Shown: piece by piece, positions 46,767 through 56,495 of the stretch
How the letters are laid out: each line of letters starts with the position of its first letter
Position numbering within the stretch: the stretch's first letter is position 1
NCBI RefSeq assembly: GCF_902506435.1
Contig: NZ_LR733215.1
Location: forward strand, 812,355 to 876,354
Length of the DNA: 64,000 nt
Reading direction: 5' to 3'
DNA from: Nocardioides sp. AX2bis
GTDB taxonomy: Bacteria > Actinomycetota > Actinomycetes > Propionibacteriales > Nocardioidaceae
Program-made: the position numbers and the translations under genes
Notes under the pieces: generated by a model
Told to the model about the DNA's origin: nothing
Seen by the model: the letters and a program-made list of their open reading frames with translations, nothing else
Database searches by the model: none

Positions 46767-48194
46767 ATGAGGCGCGCGCACACGGTGGAGCAGGTCCGGG
46801 CGGCGGAGGGGGCGCTGATAGCACGGCTGTCCCCGGGGGCGCTGATGCAGCGGGCCGCGACCGGGCTGGCGCACGCGGTGCTGGACCTGCTGGCCGGGCC
46901 GGCGGGGGACCAGCCGGCGTACGGGCGTCGCGTGCTGCTGCTCGTCGGCGGCGGCGACAACGGCGGGGACGCCCTGTGGGCGGGGGCGCGGCTGGCGGCG
47001 CGCGGGTGCGCGGTCGAGGCCGTGCTGCTCTCCGACCACGCCCGCGCCGACGGCCTGGCCGCGCTGCGCGCCGCCGGCGGCCGCGTGGTCGCCGCGGGCA
47101 CCGCCCACCGGCCCGACGTCGTCCTCGACGGCATCGTCGGCATCGGCGGTCGGCCCGGGCTGCGGCAGGACGCGGCCGAGGAGCTCGGGCGGTACGCCGG
47201 GGTGCCGGTCGTCGCGGTCGACACCCCGTCCGGCGTGGACGTCGACACCGGCGAGGTCGACGGGTCCCACGTGCGGGCCACGCTGACCGTCACCTTCGGC
47301 ACCCACAAGCCCTGCCACCTGCTCGACCCCGCCGCGCTGGCGTGCGGCCCGGTGCACCTGGTCGACCTCGGCCTCGACCTTCCCGCCCCGGAGCTCGAGG
47401 CGCTGCAGCCCGACGACGTGGCCGCGCTGCTGCCCGTGCCCGGCGCGGCGGACCACAAGTACTCCCGCGGCGTGGTCGGCGTCCGCGCCGGCTCCGCCAC
47501 CTACCCCGGGGCCGGCCTGCTCAGCGTCATGGGCGCCGCGACCGGGCTGGTCGGGATGGTGCGCTACGTCGGTGACGACCTGGTGGGCGACCGGGTCCGC
47601 ACGGCCCACCCCGAGGTGGTCGGCGCCGGCCGGGTCCAGGCGTGGGTGGTCGGCAGCGGCAGCGGCGACGGCTCCGCCGGCACCTTGGCCGAGGCGCTGG
47701 CCGACGACGTGCCGCTGGTCGTCGACGCCGACGCCCTGGTGCACCTCGCCGCGCCGGCCCCCGCCCACGCCGTCCTGACGCCGCACGCCGGCGAGCTGTC
47801 CCGGATGCTCGACGTGGCCCGCGAGGACGTCGAGGCCCGCCCGCTCCACCACGTCCGGGCCGCGGTCGAGCGGTACGGCTGCACCGTGCTGCTCAAGGGC
47901 CGGCACACCCTGGTCGCCGCCCCGGGGCGCCCGGTCCGGGTCACCACCACCGGGACGCCCTGGCTGGCCACGGCCGGCGCCGGCGACGTCCTCGGCGGGC
48001 TCGTCGGGGCCCTGCTCGCCGCGGGCCTGGAGCCGTACGACGCGGCGTCGGCCGGCAGCTGGCTGCACGGGGCCGCGGCCACGACCGCCGCGGCCGGCGG
48101 TCCCCTCACGGCGAGCGCCGTCGCCGGCGCGCTGCCCGGCGTCGTGCGCGACCTGCTCCGCGCCGCTCCGCGGGGTGGGAGGTCCACACCCTGA
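46767..48194 (+). CDS. nnrD: Bifunctional NAD(P)H-hydrate epimerase / ADP-dependent dehydratase (NnrE-NnrD)
   Basis: 475 residues. Residues 1-215 are the YjeF_N epimerase (MRRAHTVEQVRAAEGALIA, GGGDNGGDALWAGARLAARG, VDTPSGVDVDTGEV), and 220-475 the ribokinase-like dehydratase (HKYSRGVVGVRAGSATYPGAG, VVDADAL, VLTPHAGELSRML, LLKGRHTLV, ATAGAGDVLGGLVGAL). Together they repair hydrated NADH/NADPH. This actinobacterial position (between acpS and alr) is typical. The alr gene follows after 23 bp. Confidence 0.95.
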   Translation: MRRAHTVEQVRAAEGALIARLSPGALMQRAATGLAHAVLDLLAGPAGDQPAYGRRVLLLVGGGDNGGDALWAGARLAARGCAVEAVLLSDHARADGLAALRAAGGRVVAAGTAHRPDVVLDGIVGIGGRPGLRQDAAEELGRYAGVPVVAVDTPSGVDVDTGEVDGSHVRATLTVTFGTHKPCHLLDPAALACGPVHLVDLGLDLPAPELEALQPDDVAALLPVPGAADHKYSRGVVGVRAGSATYPGAGLLSVMGAATGLVGMVRYVGDDLVGDRVRTAHPEVVGAGRVQAWVVGSGSGDGSAGTLAEALADDVPLVVDADALVHLAAPAPAHAVLTPHAGELSRMLDVAREDVEARPLHHVRAAVERYGCTVLLKGRHTLVAAPGRPVRVTTTGTPWLATAGAGDVLGGLVGALLAAGLEPYDAASAGSWLHGAAATTAAAGGPLTASAVAGALPGVVRDLLRAAPRGGRSTP

Positions 48195-48217
48195 CGACGG
48201 TGGAAGGATGGTCGGTC

Positions 48218-49411
48218 ATGAGCAGGTCCACCACCGAGCGGCCCCCACCGCGCGCGGAGATCGTGGTCGACCTCGCCGCGGTGCGGCACAACGTCCGCGT
48301 GCTGCGGGAGACCGCCGGCGTGCCGCTGATCGCGGTGGTCAAGGCCGACGGCTACGGCCACGGGATGGCGCCCGTGGCCCGCGCCGCCCGGGCCGCCGGG
48401 GCCGAGTGGCTCGCGACCGCCACGCCCGACGAGGCCCTGGCCCTGCGGGCCGCCGGCGACACCGGCCCCCTGCTCTGCTGGCTCGGCGCCCCCGGCGAGG
48501 ATCTCGCGCCGGCGCTGGTCGCCGGCATCGACGTCAGCGCCTACTCCGTCGAGGCCCTCGACGAGCTGGCCGACGCGGTACGGCGCGCCGGTGCCGACGC
48601 GCCGCCGGCCCGGGTCCACCTGAAGGTCGACACCGGGTTGTCCCGCGGCGGCGCCGCCGAGGCCGACTGGGCGCCGTTCCTGGCCCGGGCCCGTGCCGGC
48701 GAGCAGGACGGGACCTGGCGCGTGGTCGGGCTGTGGTCGCACCTGGCCTGCGCCGACGAGCCCGACCACCCCGCCAACGACGCCCAGCAGGCCGCCTTCG
48801 AGCGGGCGCTCGCCCTGGCCACCGCCGCCGGCCTGAGCCCCGAGCTGCGGCACCTGGCCAACTCCGCGGCCACCCTGACCCGCCCGCAGGCGCGCTACGA
48901 CGCGGTCCGCTGCGGGCTCGCGGTCTACGGGCTCGACCCCGCCCCGGGCGTGCCGCACGGTGCCGACCTGCGACCGGCGATGACGGTGCGGGCCCGGGTC
49001 GCCCTGCTCAAGCGGGTCGGACCCGGCGACGGCGTCTCCTACGGCCACACCTGGGTCGCCCCGGCGCCCACCACGCTGGCGCTCGTCCCGGCCGGGTACG
49101 CCGAGGGCGTCCCGCGCCACGCCGCGACCGGGCCCACGGGGCCGGCGGCCGAGGTCGCGGTCGGCGGACGACGCCGCCCGATCCGCGGTCGCGTCTGCAT
49201 GGACCAGGTCATGGTCGACCTCGGCGACGACGACGTCCGCGCGGGCGACGAGGTCGTCCTGTTCGGACCGCCCGGCGAGGGCCGCCCCACCGCCCAGGAG
49301 TGGGCCGAGGCGTGCGGCACCATCAGCTACGAGATCGTCACCCGGGTCGGCGGCCGGATGCCGCGCCGCCACACCGACAGCGACACCGACCCCCAGGAGG
49401 TCCGGCCATGA
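48218..49411 (+). CDS. alr: Alanine racemase
   Basis: 397 residues from ATG at 48218. PLP-lysine motif PLIAVVKADGYGHGM (Lys42), the second active-site loop with VHLKVDTGLSRGG, RHLANSAATL, and catalytic Tyr in GDGVSYGHTW near residue 275, plus GRVCMDQVMVDLG. It converts L- to D-alanine for peptidoglycan. Its stop overlaps the next ATG by four bases. Confidence 0.96.
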   Translation: MSRSTTERPPPRAEIVVDLAAVRHNVRVLRETAGVPLIAVVKADGYGHGMAPVARAARAAGAEWLATATPDEALALRAAGDTGPLLCWLGAPGEDLAPALVAGIDVSAYSVEALDELADAVRRAGADAPPARVHLKVDTGLSRGGAAEADWAPFLARARAGEQDGTWRVVGLWSHLACADEPDHPANDAQQAAFERALALATAAGLSPELRHLANSAATLTRPQARYDAVRCGLAVYGLDPAPGVPHGADLRPAMTVRARVALLKRVGPGDGVSYGHTWVAPAPTTLALVPAGYAEGVPRHAATGPTGPAAEVAVGGRRRPIRGRVCMDQVMVDLGDDDVRAGDEVVLFGPPGEGRPTAQEWAEACGTISYEIVTRVGGRMPRRHTDSDTDPQEVRP

Positions 49412-50523
49412 GCCGCGGACGTGTGATCGGCGCCGTCGCCGGCGGGCTCGGGCTGGCCGCGGCCGGCACCGCCTTCGGCGTGGTCCACCAGGCCCGCTCG
49501 ATCGGCCGACGCCGACCCAGCGCCGAGGACGAGGAGCACCGCGACGACGAGCAGGCGGCGTACGGCCCGGACGGCACGCCCACCTTCGGCCGGCTCCGCT
49601 CGCGCCCGCTCACCGTGGTCGCCGACGACGGGGTGCCGCTGCACGTCGAGGTCGACGAGGTCGACGGGGTCGCCGCACGGGCGGGCGCCGGCCCGGCGCC
49701 GACGGTGGTGCTGGTCCACGGCTACTGCCTCCAGCTCGACTGCTGGCACTTCCAGCGGGCGGCCTACCGCGGCCGGCTGCGCACGGTGCTCTACGACCAG
49801 CGCAGCCACGGCCGCTCCGGCCGGTCCGCCCGGGAGCACGCCACGATCGCCCAGCTCGGCCGCGACCTGCTGCGCGTGCTGGAGGAGGTCGTGCCCGACG
49901 GTCCCGTCGTCCTGGTCGGCCACTCCATGGGCGGGATGAGCGTGATCTCCCTGCTGGTCACCTACCCCGAGCTGCTCGAGGAGCGGGTGGTCGGTGTCGC
50001 CCTGGTGGCCACCACCGCCGGCGGTCTCGACCCCGGCCGCATCCTGCTGCCGCTGCTGCCGGCGCGGCTGTCCGGCGAGCTGACCGGCACCGCGGTCAGC
50101 ACCCTGCGCCTGGGTCACCGCGCGGTCGACTCGGTGCGGCGGCTCGGGAAGATCGTGGCCCGCGTCGGCACCGACGTGCTCGCCTTCGGTGACCCGGTGC
50201 CGGCCTCGTACGTCGACTTCGTCGACCGGATGCTGGCCTCGACCCCGTTCGAGGTGGTCAGCGACTTCTTCCCCAGCTTCCGAGGCTTCGACGAGTTCGG
50301 CACGGTGGGCGTGCTGGCCCGGGTGCCGACGGTCGTGGTCTGCGGCACCGCGGACCGCCTGACCTCGATCGGGCACAGCCGCAAGCTGCACCAGCGCATC
50401 CCCGGCTCGCGCCTGGTCGAGCTCGAGGGCGCCGGGCACCTCGTGCTGCTGGAGCGCCACGCCGAGGTCACCGCGGCGATCGACGACCTGCTGGACCGGG
50501 CCCAGGAACGGCTCGCCTCGTGA
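49408..50523 (+). CDS. Alpha/beta hydrolase
   Basis: 371 residues from ATG at 49408, AGGAGG nine bases upstream. A short N-terminal hydrophobic segment (IGAVAGGLGLAAAGTAFGVV) suggests membrane anchoring; then an alpha/beta-hydrolase fold with oxyanion region VVLVHGYCLQLDCWHF, nucleophile elbow LVGHSMGGMSVI, Asp in VVCGTADRLTSI and His in LEGAGHLVLLERH. It sits between alr and tsaE in the same coupled operon. Substrate unknown. Confidence 0.9.
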   Translation: MSRGRVIGAVAGGLGLAAAGTAFGVVHQARSIGRRRPSAEDEEHRDDEQAAYGPDGTPTFGRLRSRPLTVVADDGVPLHVEVDEVDGVAARAGAGPAPTVVLVHGYCLQLDCWHFQRAAYRGRLRTVLYDQRSHGRSGRSAREHATIAQLGRDLLRVLEEVVPDGPVVLVGHSMGGMSVISLLVTYPELLEERVVGVALVATTAGGLDPGRILLPLLPARLSGELTGTAVSTLRLGHRAVDSVRRLGKIVARVGTDVLAFGDPVPASYVDFVDRMLASTPFEVVSDFFPSFRGFDEFGTVGVLARVPTVVVCGTADRLTSIGHSRKLHQRIPGSRLVELEGAGHLVLLERHAEVTAAIDDLLDRAQERLAS

Positions 50524-51572
50524 GCGGTGACCCCGACACCGGTGACGCCCCGGGCGTGGTGACCACCGAGACGGTCGGCCCGGAGTGGGCCTCGGTGGTG
50601 CTCGGGGTCGTCCGGGCCGCGTTCGCCGACCGTCCCGTGCTCGACCCGCCGGCCGACGCGCTGGTCGAGACCCTCGACACCATCGAGGCCCGCCTGCGCG
50701 CCCACGGCGGCATCGTGGCCCGCCTGGACGGCGAGGCGGTGGGCGCCCTGATCCTGGACCCCGACCACGAGGGCATCGTCTGGCTGCGCCGGTTCGGGGT
50801 CGTCCCCGGCGTCCAGGGCCGCGGCGTCGCCGGCGCGCTGATCGCCGCGGCCGCCGAGGCCGCCGCGGGTCGGCGCGGGCTCGGCGTCTTCGCGCGCCAG
50901 GAGCTGCCGCGGACCGTCGGCTTCTGGGCCCGCCAGGGGTTCGCGGAGATCGACCGGCACCCGCCGTACGTCGAGATGGTCCGCTCGCTGCCGCAGGCCT
51001 ACGACGCGGCCACCGCGGCGGAGATGCGCACCATCGGCCGGGTGCTGGCCGAGCGGCTCGAGCCGGGCGACCTCGTCGTCCTCTCCGGCGGGCTCGGCGC
51101 CGGCAAGACCACCTTCACCCAGGGCCTGGGGGAGGGGCTCGGGGTGCGGGGCGCCGTCACGTCGCCCACCTTCGTGATCTCCCGCGTGCACCCGCCGACC
51201 ACCGGCGGACCCCCGCTGGTGCACGTCGACGCCTACCGCCTCGACGGCCTCGACGAGCTGGACGACCTGGACCTCGACACCGCGGTGGAGGAGGCCGTCA
51301 CCGTCGTCGAGTGGGGGACCGGCGTGGTCGAGCAGCTCGCGGAGTCCCGCCTCGAGGTCCGCATCGAGCGCGCCGACACCGCCCCCGGCGCCAGTCCGGG
51401 CGACCGCCCGGACCCCGGGGAGGGGATCGGTGCCGGCCCCGACGACGACGACGAGGACGAGCCGCTGGACCCCCGGGTGGTCCGCATCCAGGGGTACGGC
51501 CCCCGCTGGACGTTCCTGGCCCGGCTGCCGCTCCACCCGACGGCCCCCGACCAGCCCGGCACGGCCCGGTGA
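50520..51572 (+). CDS. tsaE: GNAT acetyltransferase fused to TsaE (t6A complex ATPase subunit)
   Basis: 350 residues from GTG at 50520, overlapping the hydrolase stop. Residues 1-155 are a GNAT domain: WASVVLGVVRAAF, IVWLRRFGVVPGVQGRGVAGALI (acetyl-CoA loop) and FWARQGFAEID. Residues 165-285 are TsaE: P-loop VVLSGGLGAGKTTFTQGLG (190-198), VTSPTFVISRVH, LVHVDAYRLDGLDEL, VTVVEWGTG. An acidic disordered linker (PDDDDEDEP) and a beta strand VVRIQGYGPRWTF follow. TsaE drives the TsaB/TsaD complex in making threonylcarbamoyl-A37 on tRNA. The fusion with a GNAT domain is distinctive; the GNAT target is unknown. Confidence 0.92.
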   Translation: MSGDPDTGDAPGVVTTETVGPEWASVVLGVVRAAFADRPVLDPPADALVETLDTIEARLRAHGGIVARLDGEAVGALILDPDHEGIVWLRRFGVVPGVQGRGVAGALIAAAAEAAAGRRGLGVFARQELPRTVGFWARQGFAEIDRHPPYVEMVRSLPQAYDAATAAEMRTIGRVLAERLEPGDLVVLSGGLGAGKTTFTQGLGEGLGVRGAVTSPTFVISRVHPPTTGGPPLVHVDAYRLDGLDELDDLDLDTAVEEAVTVVEWGTGVVEQLAESRLEVRIERADTAPGASPGDRPDPGEGIGAGPDDDDEDEPLDPRVVRIQGYGPRWTFLARLPLHPTAPDQPGTAR

Positions 51573-51591
51573 CGCTCGGTAGCCTGCGCGG

Positions 51592-52230
51592 GTGCTCCTC
51601 GCTCTCGACACCGCCACCGGCCTGGTCACCGTCGCCCTGCACGACGGGGCCGACGTCGTCGTCGAGCTCTCCTCGACCGAGCGCCTCCGTCACGGCGAGC
51701 AGCTCGCACCGCTGGTCGCCGAGACCCTCGACCGCGCCGGCATCGAGCGCTTCGACCTGACGGCGATCGCCGTGGGGGTCGGTCCGGGCCCCTTCACCGG
51801 CCTGCGGGTCGGCCTGGTCACCGCCCGCACGCTCGCCTGGGCGCTCGAGCTGCCCGTCTACGGCGTGTGCACGCTCGACGTGCTGGCCGTCGAGGCGGTC
51901 GCCACCGGCGCTGTCCAGGACGCGTTCGTCGTGGCCACCGACGCCCGGCGCAAGGAGGTCTACCTGGCCTCCTACGACGCCGACGGGACCCGGCTGGCCG
52001 GGCCGGTCGTGGACCGACCGGCCGAGGTCGCCACCGACGTCCCGGTCGTGGGCGAGGGCTCCCGGCTCCACCCCGAGCACTTCCCGCAGGCGGTCGGCCC
52101 CGAGCGTCCCTCCGCCGGCTGGCTGGCCGTCGCGGTCGCCGAGGAGCGCGCAGAGCTGCTCGACCCCGAGCCGCTCTACCTGCGCCGCCCCGACGCGGTC
52201 GCCCCGGGCCCGCGCAAGCCCGCCTCGTGA
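51592..52230 (+). CDS. tsaB: TsaB, t6A tRNA modification scaffold subunit
   Basis: 212 residues from GTG at 51592. ASKHA-fold N-terminus [64 protein letters not shown], which pairs with TsaD. The C-terminus [10 protein letters not shown] is the usual TsaB ending. Its stop overlaps the rimI GTG by four bases. Confidence 0.94.
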   Translation: MLLALDTATGLVTVALHDGADVVVELSSTERLRHGEQLAPLVAETLDRAGIERFDLTAIAVGVGPGPFTGLRVGLVTARTLAWALELPVYGVCTLDVLAVEAVATGAVQDAFVVATDARRKEVYLASYDADGTRLAGPVVDRPAEVATDVPVVGEGSRLHPEHFPQAVGPERPSAGWLAVAVAEERAELLDPEPLYLRRPDAVAPGPRKPAS

Positions 52231-52709
52231 CGGCCCGGTCGTCACCGCCCGCGGACGCGGCCCGCGTACGCCGGGCGACGGCGCGGGACGCGGCCGCGGT
52301 CGCGGCCCTCGAGGAGGCCGGGCTCGGGGACGACGCGTGGTCCTACGGGCTGCTCTCGGAGGTCGTCGGCGGCACCCTGCCCACCGTGCACGCGCTGGTC
52401 GCCGAGGCCGATGGCGAGGTCCTGGGGTACGCCGCCGGCAGCCTGGTCGTCGACGTGGCCGAGCTCCAGCGGCTGGTCGTGGCCGGACCCGCCCGCCGCC
52501 GCGGGATCGCCCGGGCCCTGCTCGACGCGCTGCTCGGGCTGGCCCGCGACGCCGGGGCGGAGCGGGTGCTGCTCGAGGTCCGCGCCGACAACGAGGGTGC
52601 CCGTGCGTTCTACGCCGCCGCCGGCTTCGCCGAGGTCGGCACCCGGCCGCGCTACTACCGCGACGGCGAGTCGGCGCTGGTGCTCGAACGGTCGGTCCCG
52701 GCCCGCTGA
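52227..52709 (+). CDS. rimI: Ribosomal-protein-S18-alanine N-acetyltransferase RimI
   Basis: 160 residues from GTG at 52227. GNAT fold with [56 protein letters not shown] (acetyl-CoA loop) and [23 protein letters not shown]. In actinobacteria rimI lies between tsaB and tsaD, as here. The stop is inside the first of two tandem copies of CGGCCCGCTGAC. Overlaps the convergent GNAT gene by 55 bp. Confidence 0.92.
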   Translation: MTARSSPPADAARVRRATARDAAAVAALEEAGLGDDAWSYGLLSEVVGGTLPTVHALVAEADGEVLGYAAGSLVVDVAELQRLVVAGPARRRGIARALLDALLGLARDAGAERVLLEVRADNEGARAFYAAAGFAEVGTRPRYYRDGESALVLERSVPAR

Positions 52710-53545
52710 CCGGCCCGCTGACCGGTCCGACCACGGGGCCGGGAGGTCAGGCCCGAGGCGAACGTGTGCCGGGTGGCGTAGCCGAGGTCGCGGTAGATCC
52801 GCAGCGCCGGCGCGTTGTCGAGGTAGACCCCGAGACTGACCACGGGCGCCATCGCGAGGCCGGCGCGGGTCAGGCCGACCGACAGGGCGCGACCGAGCCC
52901 GCGGCCGGCGTGGTCGGGGTGCACCGTGACCGCGCGCAGGTGCCCGCTGCCGTCGGCCTGGCGGACCAGCGCCCCGACGGCCCGCAGCTCCCCGTCCTCG
53001 CGCAGGCCGAGCCAGCGCGCGACGCCCGGGGTGGTGCCGGGCCGGGCGAAGGAGCCGGGGTTGCCGGCGTCGAGGACGCCCCGGACCTCCGCAGCCGCTC
53101 CGTCCGTCCCTTCCTGCGCAGCTCCTGCGGGGCCGTCGAGCGGGCCGAGGTCGACCAGCCGCGGGTCCACCGGCCCGGACGGGACGGTGTCGGTGAGCAT
53201 CCAGTGCCAGCGGTTGGTCGAGACCTGCGCCCAGCCCGGCGGCAGCGAGGTCTCGGCGCCGTCGCTCACGCTGACCCGGTCGACCGGCCCGGCGGCCTCC
53301 GCGGCCGGCGCGAGCATCGTCGCCAGCAGCCCGGCCGGACCGACGCCGTGCCCGACCCGCATCCTGCCGCCGTCGTGCCACACGACCTCCGCCACCCACA
53401 GCGCGGCCCGCTCGACCCCGTGGACGCCCTCCCGCTCGGTGACCCACGCCCGGCGCACGGTGCCCGGGTCGAGCTGGTGCCGCACGAACGGCTCCGGGGC
53501 GACGTCGCGCGGCGCGGTCAGCCCCACCACGTCGACCTCGCGCAC
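52655..53545 (-). CDS. GNAT-family N-acetyltransferase (two-domain, actinobacterial)
   Basis: 296 residues from GTG at 53545 ([17 protein letters not shown]). The N-terminal half has no recognised motif; the C-terminal half is a GNAT domain: [48 protein letters not shown] and [27 protein letters not shown]. The tail ([16 protein letters not shown]) is read through the end of rimI on the opposite strand, an overlap of 55 bp. It is inserted on the opposite strand between rimI and tsaD. Substrate unknown. Confidence 0.85.
   Translation of the reverse strand: MREVDVVGLTAPRDVAPEPFVRHQLDPGTVRRAWVTEREGVHGVERAALWVAEVVWHDGGRMRVGHGVGPAGLLATMLAPAAEAAGPVDRVSVSDGAETSLPPGWAQVSTNRWHWMLTDTVPSGPVDPRLVDLGPLDGPAGAAQEGTDGAAAEVRGVLDAGNPGSFARPGTTPGVARWLGLREDGELRAVGALVRQADGSGHLRAVTVHPDHAGRGLGRALSVGLTRAGLAMAPVVSLGVYLDNAPALRIYRDLGYATRHTFASGLTSRPRGRTGQRAGQRAGTDRSSTSADSPSR
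52699..52722. repeat. 12-bp tandem duplication at the rimI 3' end
   Basis: CGGCCCGCTGAC at 52699-52710 and 52711-52722. The rimI TGA is in the first copy and the opposite-strand GNAT protein shows QRAG repeated twice. Confidence 0.9.
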
Positions 53546-53587
53546 GTCGCCCAGTCTGCGCGGCGGCCGGGCTGGCACGATGGGCGG

Positions 53588-54667
53588 GTGCCCGACCGAC
53601 CCGCCCCCGACGGCCCCCTCGTCCTCGGCATCGAGACGTCCTGCGACGAGACCGGGGTGGGGGTCGTCCGCGGGCACACCCTGCTCGCCGACACCGTGGC
53701 CAGCAGCGTCGACCAGCATGCGCGCTTCGGCGGGGTCGTGCCGGAGGTGGCCAGCCGGGCGCACCTGGAGGCGATGGTCCCGACGCTCGAGCGTGCCTGC
53801 GAGACCGCCGGCATCCGTCCGGGCGACGTCGACGCGATCGCGGTCACCAGCGGCCCCGGGCTGGCCGGCGCGCTGCTGGTCGGGGTGGCCTCGGCCAAGG
53901 CGCTGGCGCTCGCCCTCGGCAAGCCGCTCTACGGCGTCAACCACCTCTCCGCCCACGTCGCGGTCGACCAGCTCGAGCACGGCTCCCTGCCCGAGCCGTG
54001 CCTGGCGCTGCTCGTCAGCGGCGGGCACTCCAGCCTGCTGCGGGTCACCGACGTCACCGGCGGCGGTGCCGACGGCGGCGGGGTCGACCCGATGGGCGCG
54101 ACCATCGACGACGCCGCGGGGGAGGCCTTCGACAAGGTCGCCCGCGTGCTCGGGCTGCCGTTCCCCGGAGGGCCCCACATCGACCGGGCCGCCCGCGAGG
54201 GCGGGACCGTCACCATCGACTTCCCCCGGGGCCTGACCGGGCGCCGCGACCTCGAGCGGCACCGCTTCGACTTCTCCTTCTCGGGCCTCAAGACCGCCGT
54301 CGCCCGGTGGGTCGAGGCCCGCGAGCGCAGCGGCGAGCCGGTCCCGGTCGCCGACGTCGCCGCGTCGTTCCAGGAGGCCGTCTGCGACGTGCTGGTGCGC
54401 AAGGCGCTCGACGCGGCGACCTCCGACGGGATCGAGGACCTCCTGATCGGGGGCGGCGTGGCCGCCAACTCCCGGCTGCGTGCGATGGCCGTCGAGCGGG
54501 CCGCCGCCGCGGGCGTACGCGTCCGCGTGCCGCGACCCGGTCTGTGCACCGACAACGGGGCGATGGTCGCCGCGCTCGGTGCCGAGATGGTGGCCCGCGG
54601 GCGTACCCCCTCCGCGCTGGACCTGCCGGCCGACAGCAGCCAGCCGGTCACCACCGTGCTGGTCTGA
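53588..54667 (+). CDS. tsaD: tRNA N6-adenosine threonylcarbamoyltransferase TsaD
   Basis: 359 residues from GTG at 53588. [55 protein letters not shown], metal-binding HxxxH His119/His123 in [35 protein letters not shown] and [16 protein letters not shown] are complete. It transfers the threonylcarbamoyl group to A37 of ANN-decoding tRNAs with TsaB and TsaE. 42 bp separate it from the divergent GNAT gene. Confidence 0.97.
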   Translation: MPDRPAPDGPLVLGIETSCDETGVGVVRGHTLLADTVASSVDQHARFGGVVPEVASRAHLEAMVPTLERACETAGIRPGDVDAIAVTSGPGLAGALLVGVASAKALALALGKPLYGVNHLSAHVAVDQLEHGSLPEPCLALLVSGGHSSLLRVTDVTGGGADGGGVDPMGATIDDAAGEAFDKVARVLGLPFPGGPHIDRAAREGGTVTIDFPRGLTGRRDLERHRFDFSFSGLKTAVARWVEARERSGEPVPVADVAASFQEAVCDVLVRKALDAATSDGIEDLLIGGGVAANSRLRAMAVERAAAAGVRVRVPRPGLCTDNGAMVAALGAEMVARGRTPSALDLPADSSQPVTTVLV

Positions 54668-54739
54668 CCCGGTCCCGCCCGTAGGCTGCGCGGGCGACGT
54701 CCCGGACCGCCGGGGGGCGAGATGCGAGGAGAGCAGAGC

Positions 54740-55840
54740 ATGCACGAGGTGCAGGGCGTCATCGCCCGCGGCAAGGGCCAGCCGGTCGAGCTGACCACGA
54801 TCCACGTCCCCGACCCGGGCCCGGGCGAGGCCCTGGTGAAGGTCCAGGCTTGCGGTGTGTGCCACACCGACCTGCACTACCGCGAGGGCGGCATCAACGA
54901 CGACTTCCCGTTCCTGCTCGGCCACGAGGCCGCGGGCGTGGTCGAGGCCGTCGGCGACGACGTCACCGAGGTCGCCCCGGGCGACTTCGTGGTCCTCAAC
55001 TGGCGCGCGGTCTGCGGCGAGTGCCGGGCCTGCAAGCGCGGCGAGCCGCAGTACTGCTTCGCCACCCACAACGCCACGCAGAAGATGACGCTGCCCGACG
55101 GCACCGAGCTGTCCCCGGCGCTGGGGATCGGCGCCTTCGCCGAGAAGACCCTCGTGGCCGCCGGCCAGTGCACGAAGGTCGACGAGTCCGCCCGCCCGGC
55201 CGCCGTCGGCCTGCTCGGCTGCGGCGTGATGGCCGGCATCGGTGCCGCCATCAACACCGGTGCGGTCACCCGCGGGAAGTCCGTGGCGGTCATCGGCTGC
55301 GGCGGGGTCGGCGTGGCCGCCGTGGCCGGCTCGGTCCTGGCCGGCGCCAGCCCGGTCATCGCGGTCGACATCGACCCGAAGAAGCTCGAGACCGCGACCC
55401 GGATGGGCGCGACCCACACCGTCGATTCCTCGAAGGTCGACCCGGTCGAGGAGATCAAGCGGATCTGCGCCGAGACCTACGAGGGCGCCGAGGGCGCTGA
55501 CGTGGTCGTCGAGGCCGTGGGGCGCCCCGAGACCTGGAAGCAGGCGTTCTACGCCCGCGACCTCGCCGGCACCGTCGTCCTGGTCGGCGTCCCCACGCCC
55601 GACATGACCGTCCCCGAGATCCCGCTGATCGACGTCTTCGGCCGCGGCGGGGCGCTCAAGTCCAGCTGGTACGGCGACTGCCTGCCCAGCCGCGACTTCC
55701 CGATGCTGGTCGACCTCTACCAGCAGGGCCGCCTGGACCTCGACGCGTTCGTGACCGAGGAGATCGGCATCGGCGACGTCGAGGCCGCGTTCGACAAGAT
55801 GCACGGCGGCGACGTCCTGCGCTCGGTCGTGATCCTCTGA
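54740..55840 (+). CDS. mscR: S-(hydroxymethyl)mycothiol dehydrogenase (mycothiol-dependent formaldehyde dehydrogenase)
   Basis: 366 residues from ATG at 54740, with GAGGAGAG seven bases upstream; ATG 54722 overlaps that site and is rejected. Class III-type zinc alcohol dehydrogenase: catalytic zinc Cys41 ([18 protein letters not shown]) and His62-Glu63 (GHEA), structural zinc Cys92, 95, 98 and 106, and NAD motif [21 protein letters not shown]. The conserved [17 protein letters not shown] and [23 protein letters not shown] are those of mycothiol formaldehyde dehydrogenase/nitrosothiol reductase. Detoxifies formaldehyde. Overlaps the next gene by one base (TGATG). Confidence 0.93.
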   Translation: MHEVQGVIARGKGQPVELTTIHVPDPGPGEALVKVQACGVCHTDLHYREGGINDDFPFLLGHEAAGVVEAVGDDVTEVAPGDFVVLNWRAVCGECRACKRGEPQYCFATHNATQKMTLPDGTELSPALGIGAFAEKTLVAAGQCTKVDESARPAAVGLLGCGVMAGIGAAINTGAVTRGKSVAVIGCGGVGVAAVAGSVLAGASPVIAVDIDPKKLETATRMGATHTVDSSKVDPVEEIKRICAETYEGAEGADVVVEAVGRPETWKQAFYARDLAGTVVLVGVPTPDMTVPEIPLIDVFGRGGALKSSWYGDCLPSRDFPMLVDLYQQGRLDLDAFVTEEIGIGDVEAAFDKMHGGDVLRSVVIL

Positions 55841-56475
55841 TGGCCGGCGCCGTGCGCGTCGACCACGCCGTCTCCAGCGGCACCTTCAGCCTCGACGGGG
55901 AGACCCACCAGGTCGACAACAACCTGTGGGTCGTCGGCGACGACACCGAGTGCGTCGTGATCGACGCCCCGCACTCGGTCGACGACGTGATGGCCCTGGT
56001 GGGCGACCGCACGGTGAAGGCGATCGTGCTGACCCACGCCCACGACGACCACTGCCGCGTCGCCCCTGCCCTGCGCGAGCGGGTCGCCGCGCCGATCATG
56101 CTGCACCCGGCCGAGCGCCCCCTGTGGGAGCTGACCCACGGCGGGCCGGACGACGCCGACGGCTACCTGTGGGACCTCGACCTCGCCGACGGCACCGTCG
56201 TCGAGGTCGCCGGGACCCGCCTCGAGGTGCTGCACACGCCGGGCCACTCGCCCGGCGCGGTGTGCCTGCACGCCCCCGACCTGGGCTGCGTCTTCAGCGG
56301 GGACACCCTCTTCCAGGGCGGTCCCGGGGCGACGGGGCGCTCCTACAGCGACGCGGACGTCATCGTGGAGTCGATCCGGACCCGCCTGCTCGTCCTCCCC
56401 GACGACACCGTGGTCCACACCGGCCACGGACCCGACACGTCGGTCGGGGCGGAGCGGGCCGGGCTCGAGGGCTGA
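55840..56475 (+). CDS. MBL-fold metallohydrolase, partner of the mycothiol dehydrogenase
   Basis: 211 residues. Metallo-beta-lactamase fold: AIVLTHAHDDHCRVAP (His66, His68, Asp70, His71), LEVLHTPGHSPGAVCLHAPDLGCVFSGDTLF and HTGHGPDTSVGAE. The same pair, dehydrogenase then MBL protein, occurs in mycobacteria. A role in hydrolysing S-formylmycothiol is plausible from glyoxalase-II-like chemistry but not shown. Cotranscribed with mscR. Confidence 0.9.
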   Translation: MAGAVRVDHAVSSGTFSLDGETHQVDNNLWVVGDDTECVVIDAPHSVDDVMALVGDRTVKAIVLTHAHDDHCRVAPALRERVAAPIMLHPAERPLWELTHGGPDDADGYLWDLDLADGTVVEVAGTRLEVLHTPGHSPGAVCLHAPDLGCVFSGDTLFQGGPGATGRSYSDADVIVESIRTRLLVLPDDTVVHTGHGPDTSVGAERAGLEG

Positions 56476-56495
56476 GCCCGTCCCCGGGCCGCCAG

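Noticed and set aside
52655..55804. A 1049-codon minus-strand frame
   Set aside because: Only 52655-53545 is a real GNAT protein; the remainder is antisense to tsaD and mscR with low-complexity sequence.
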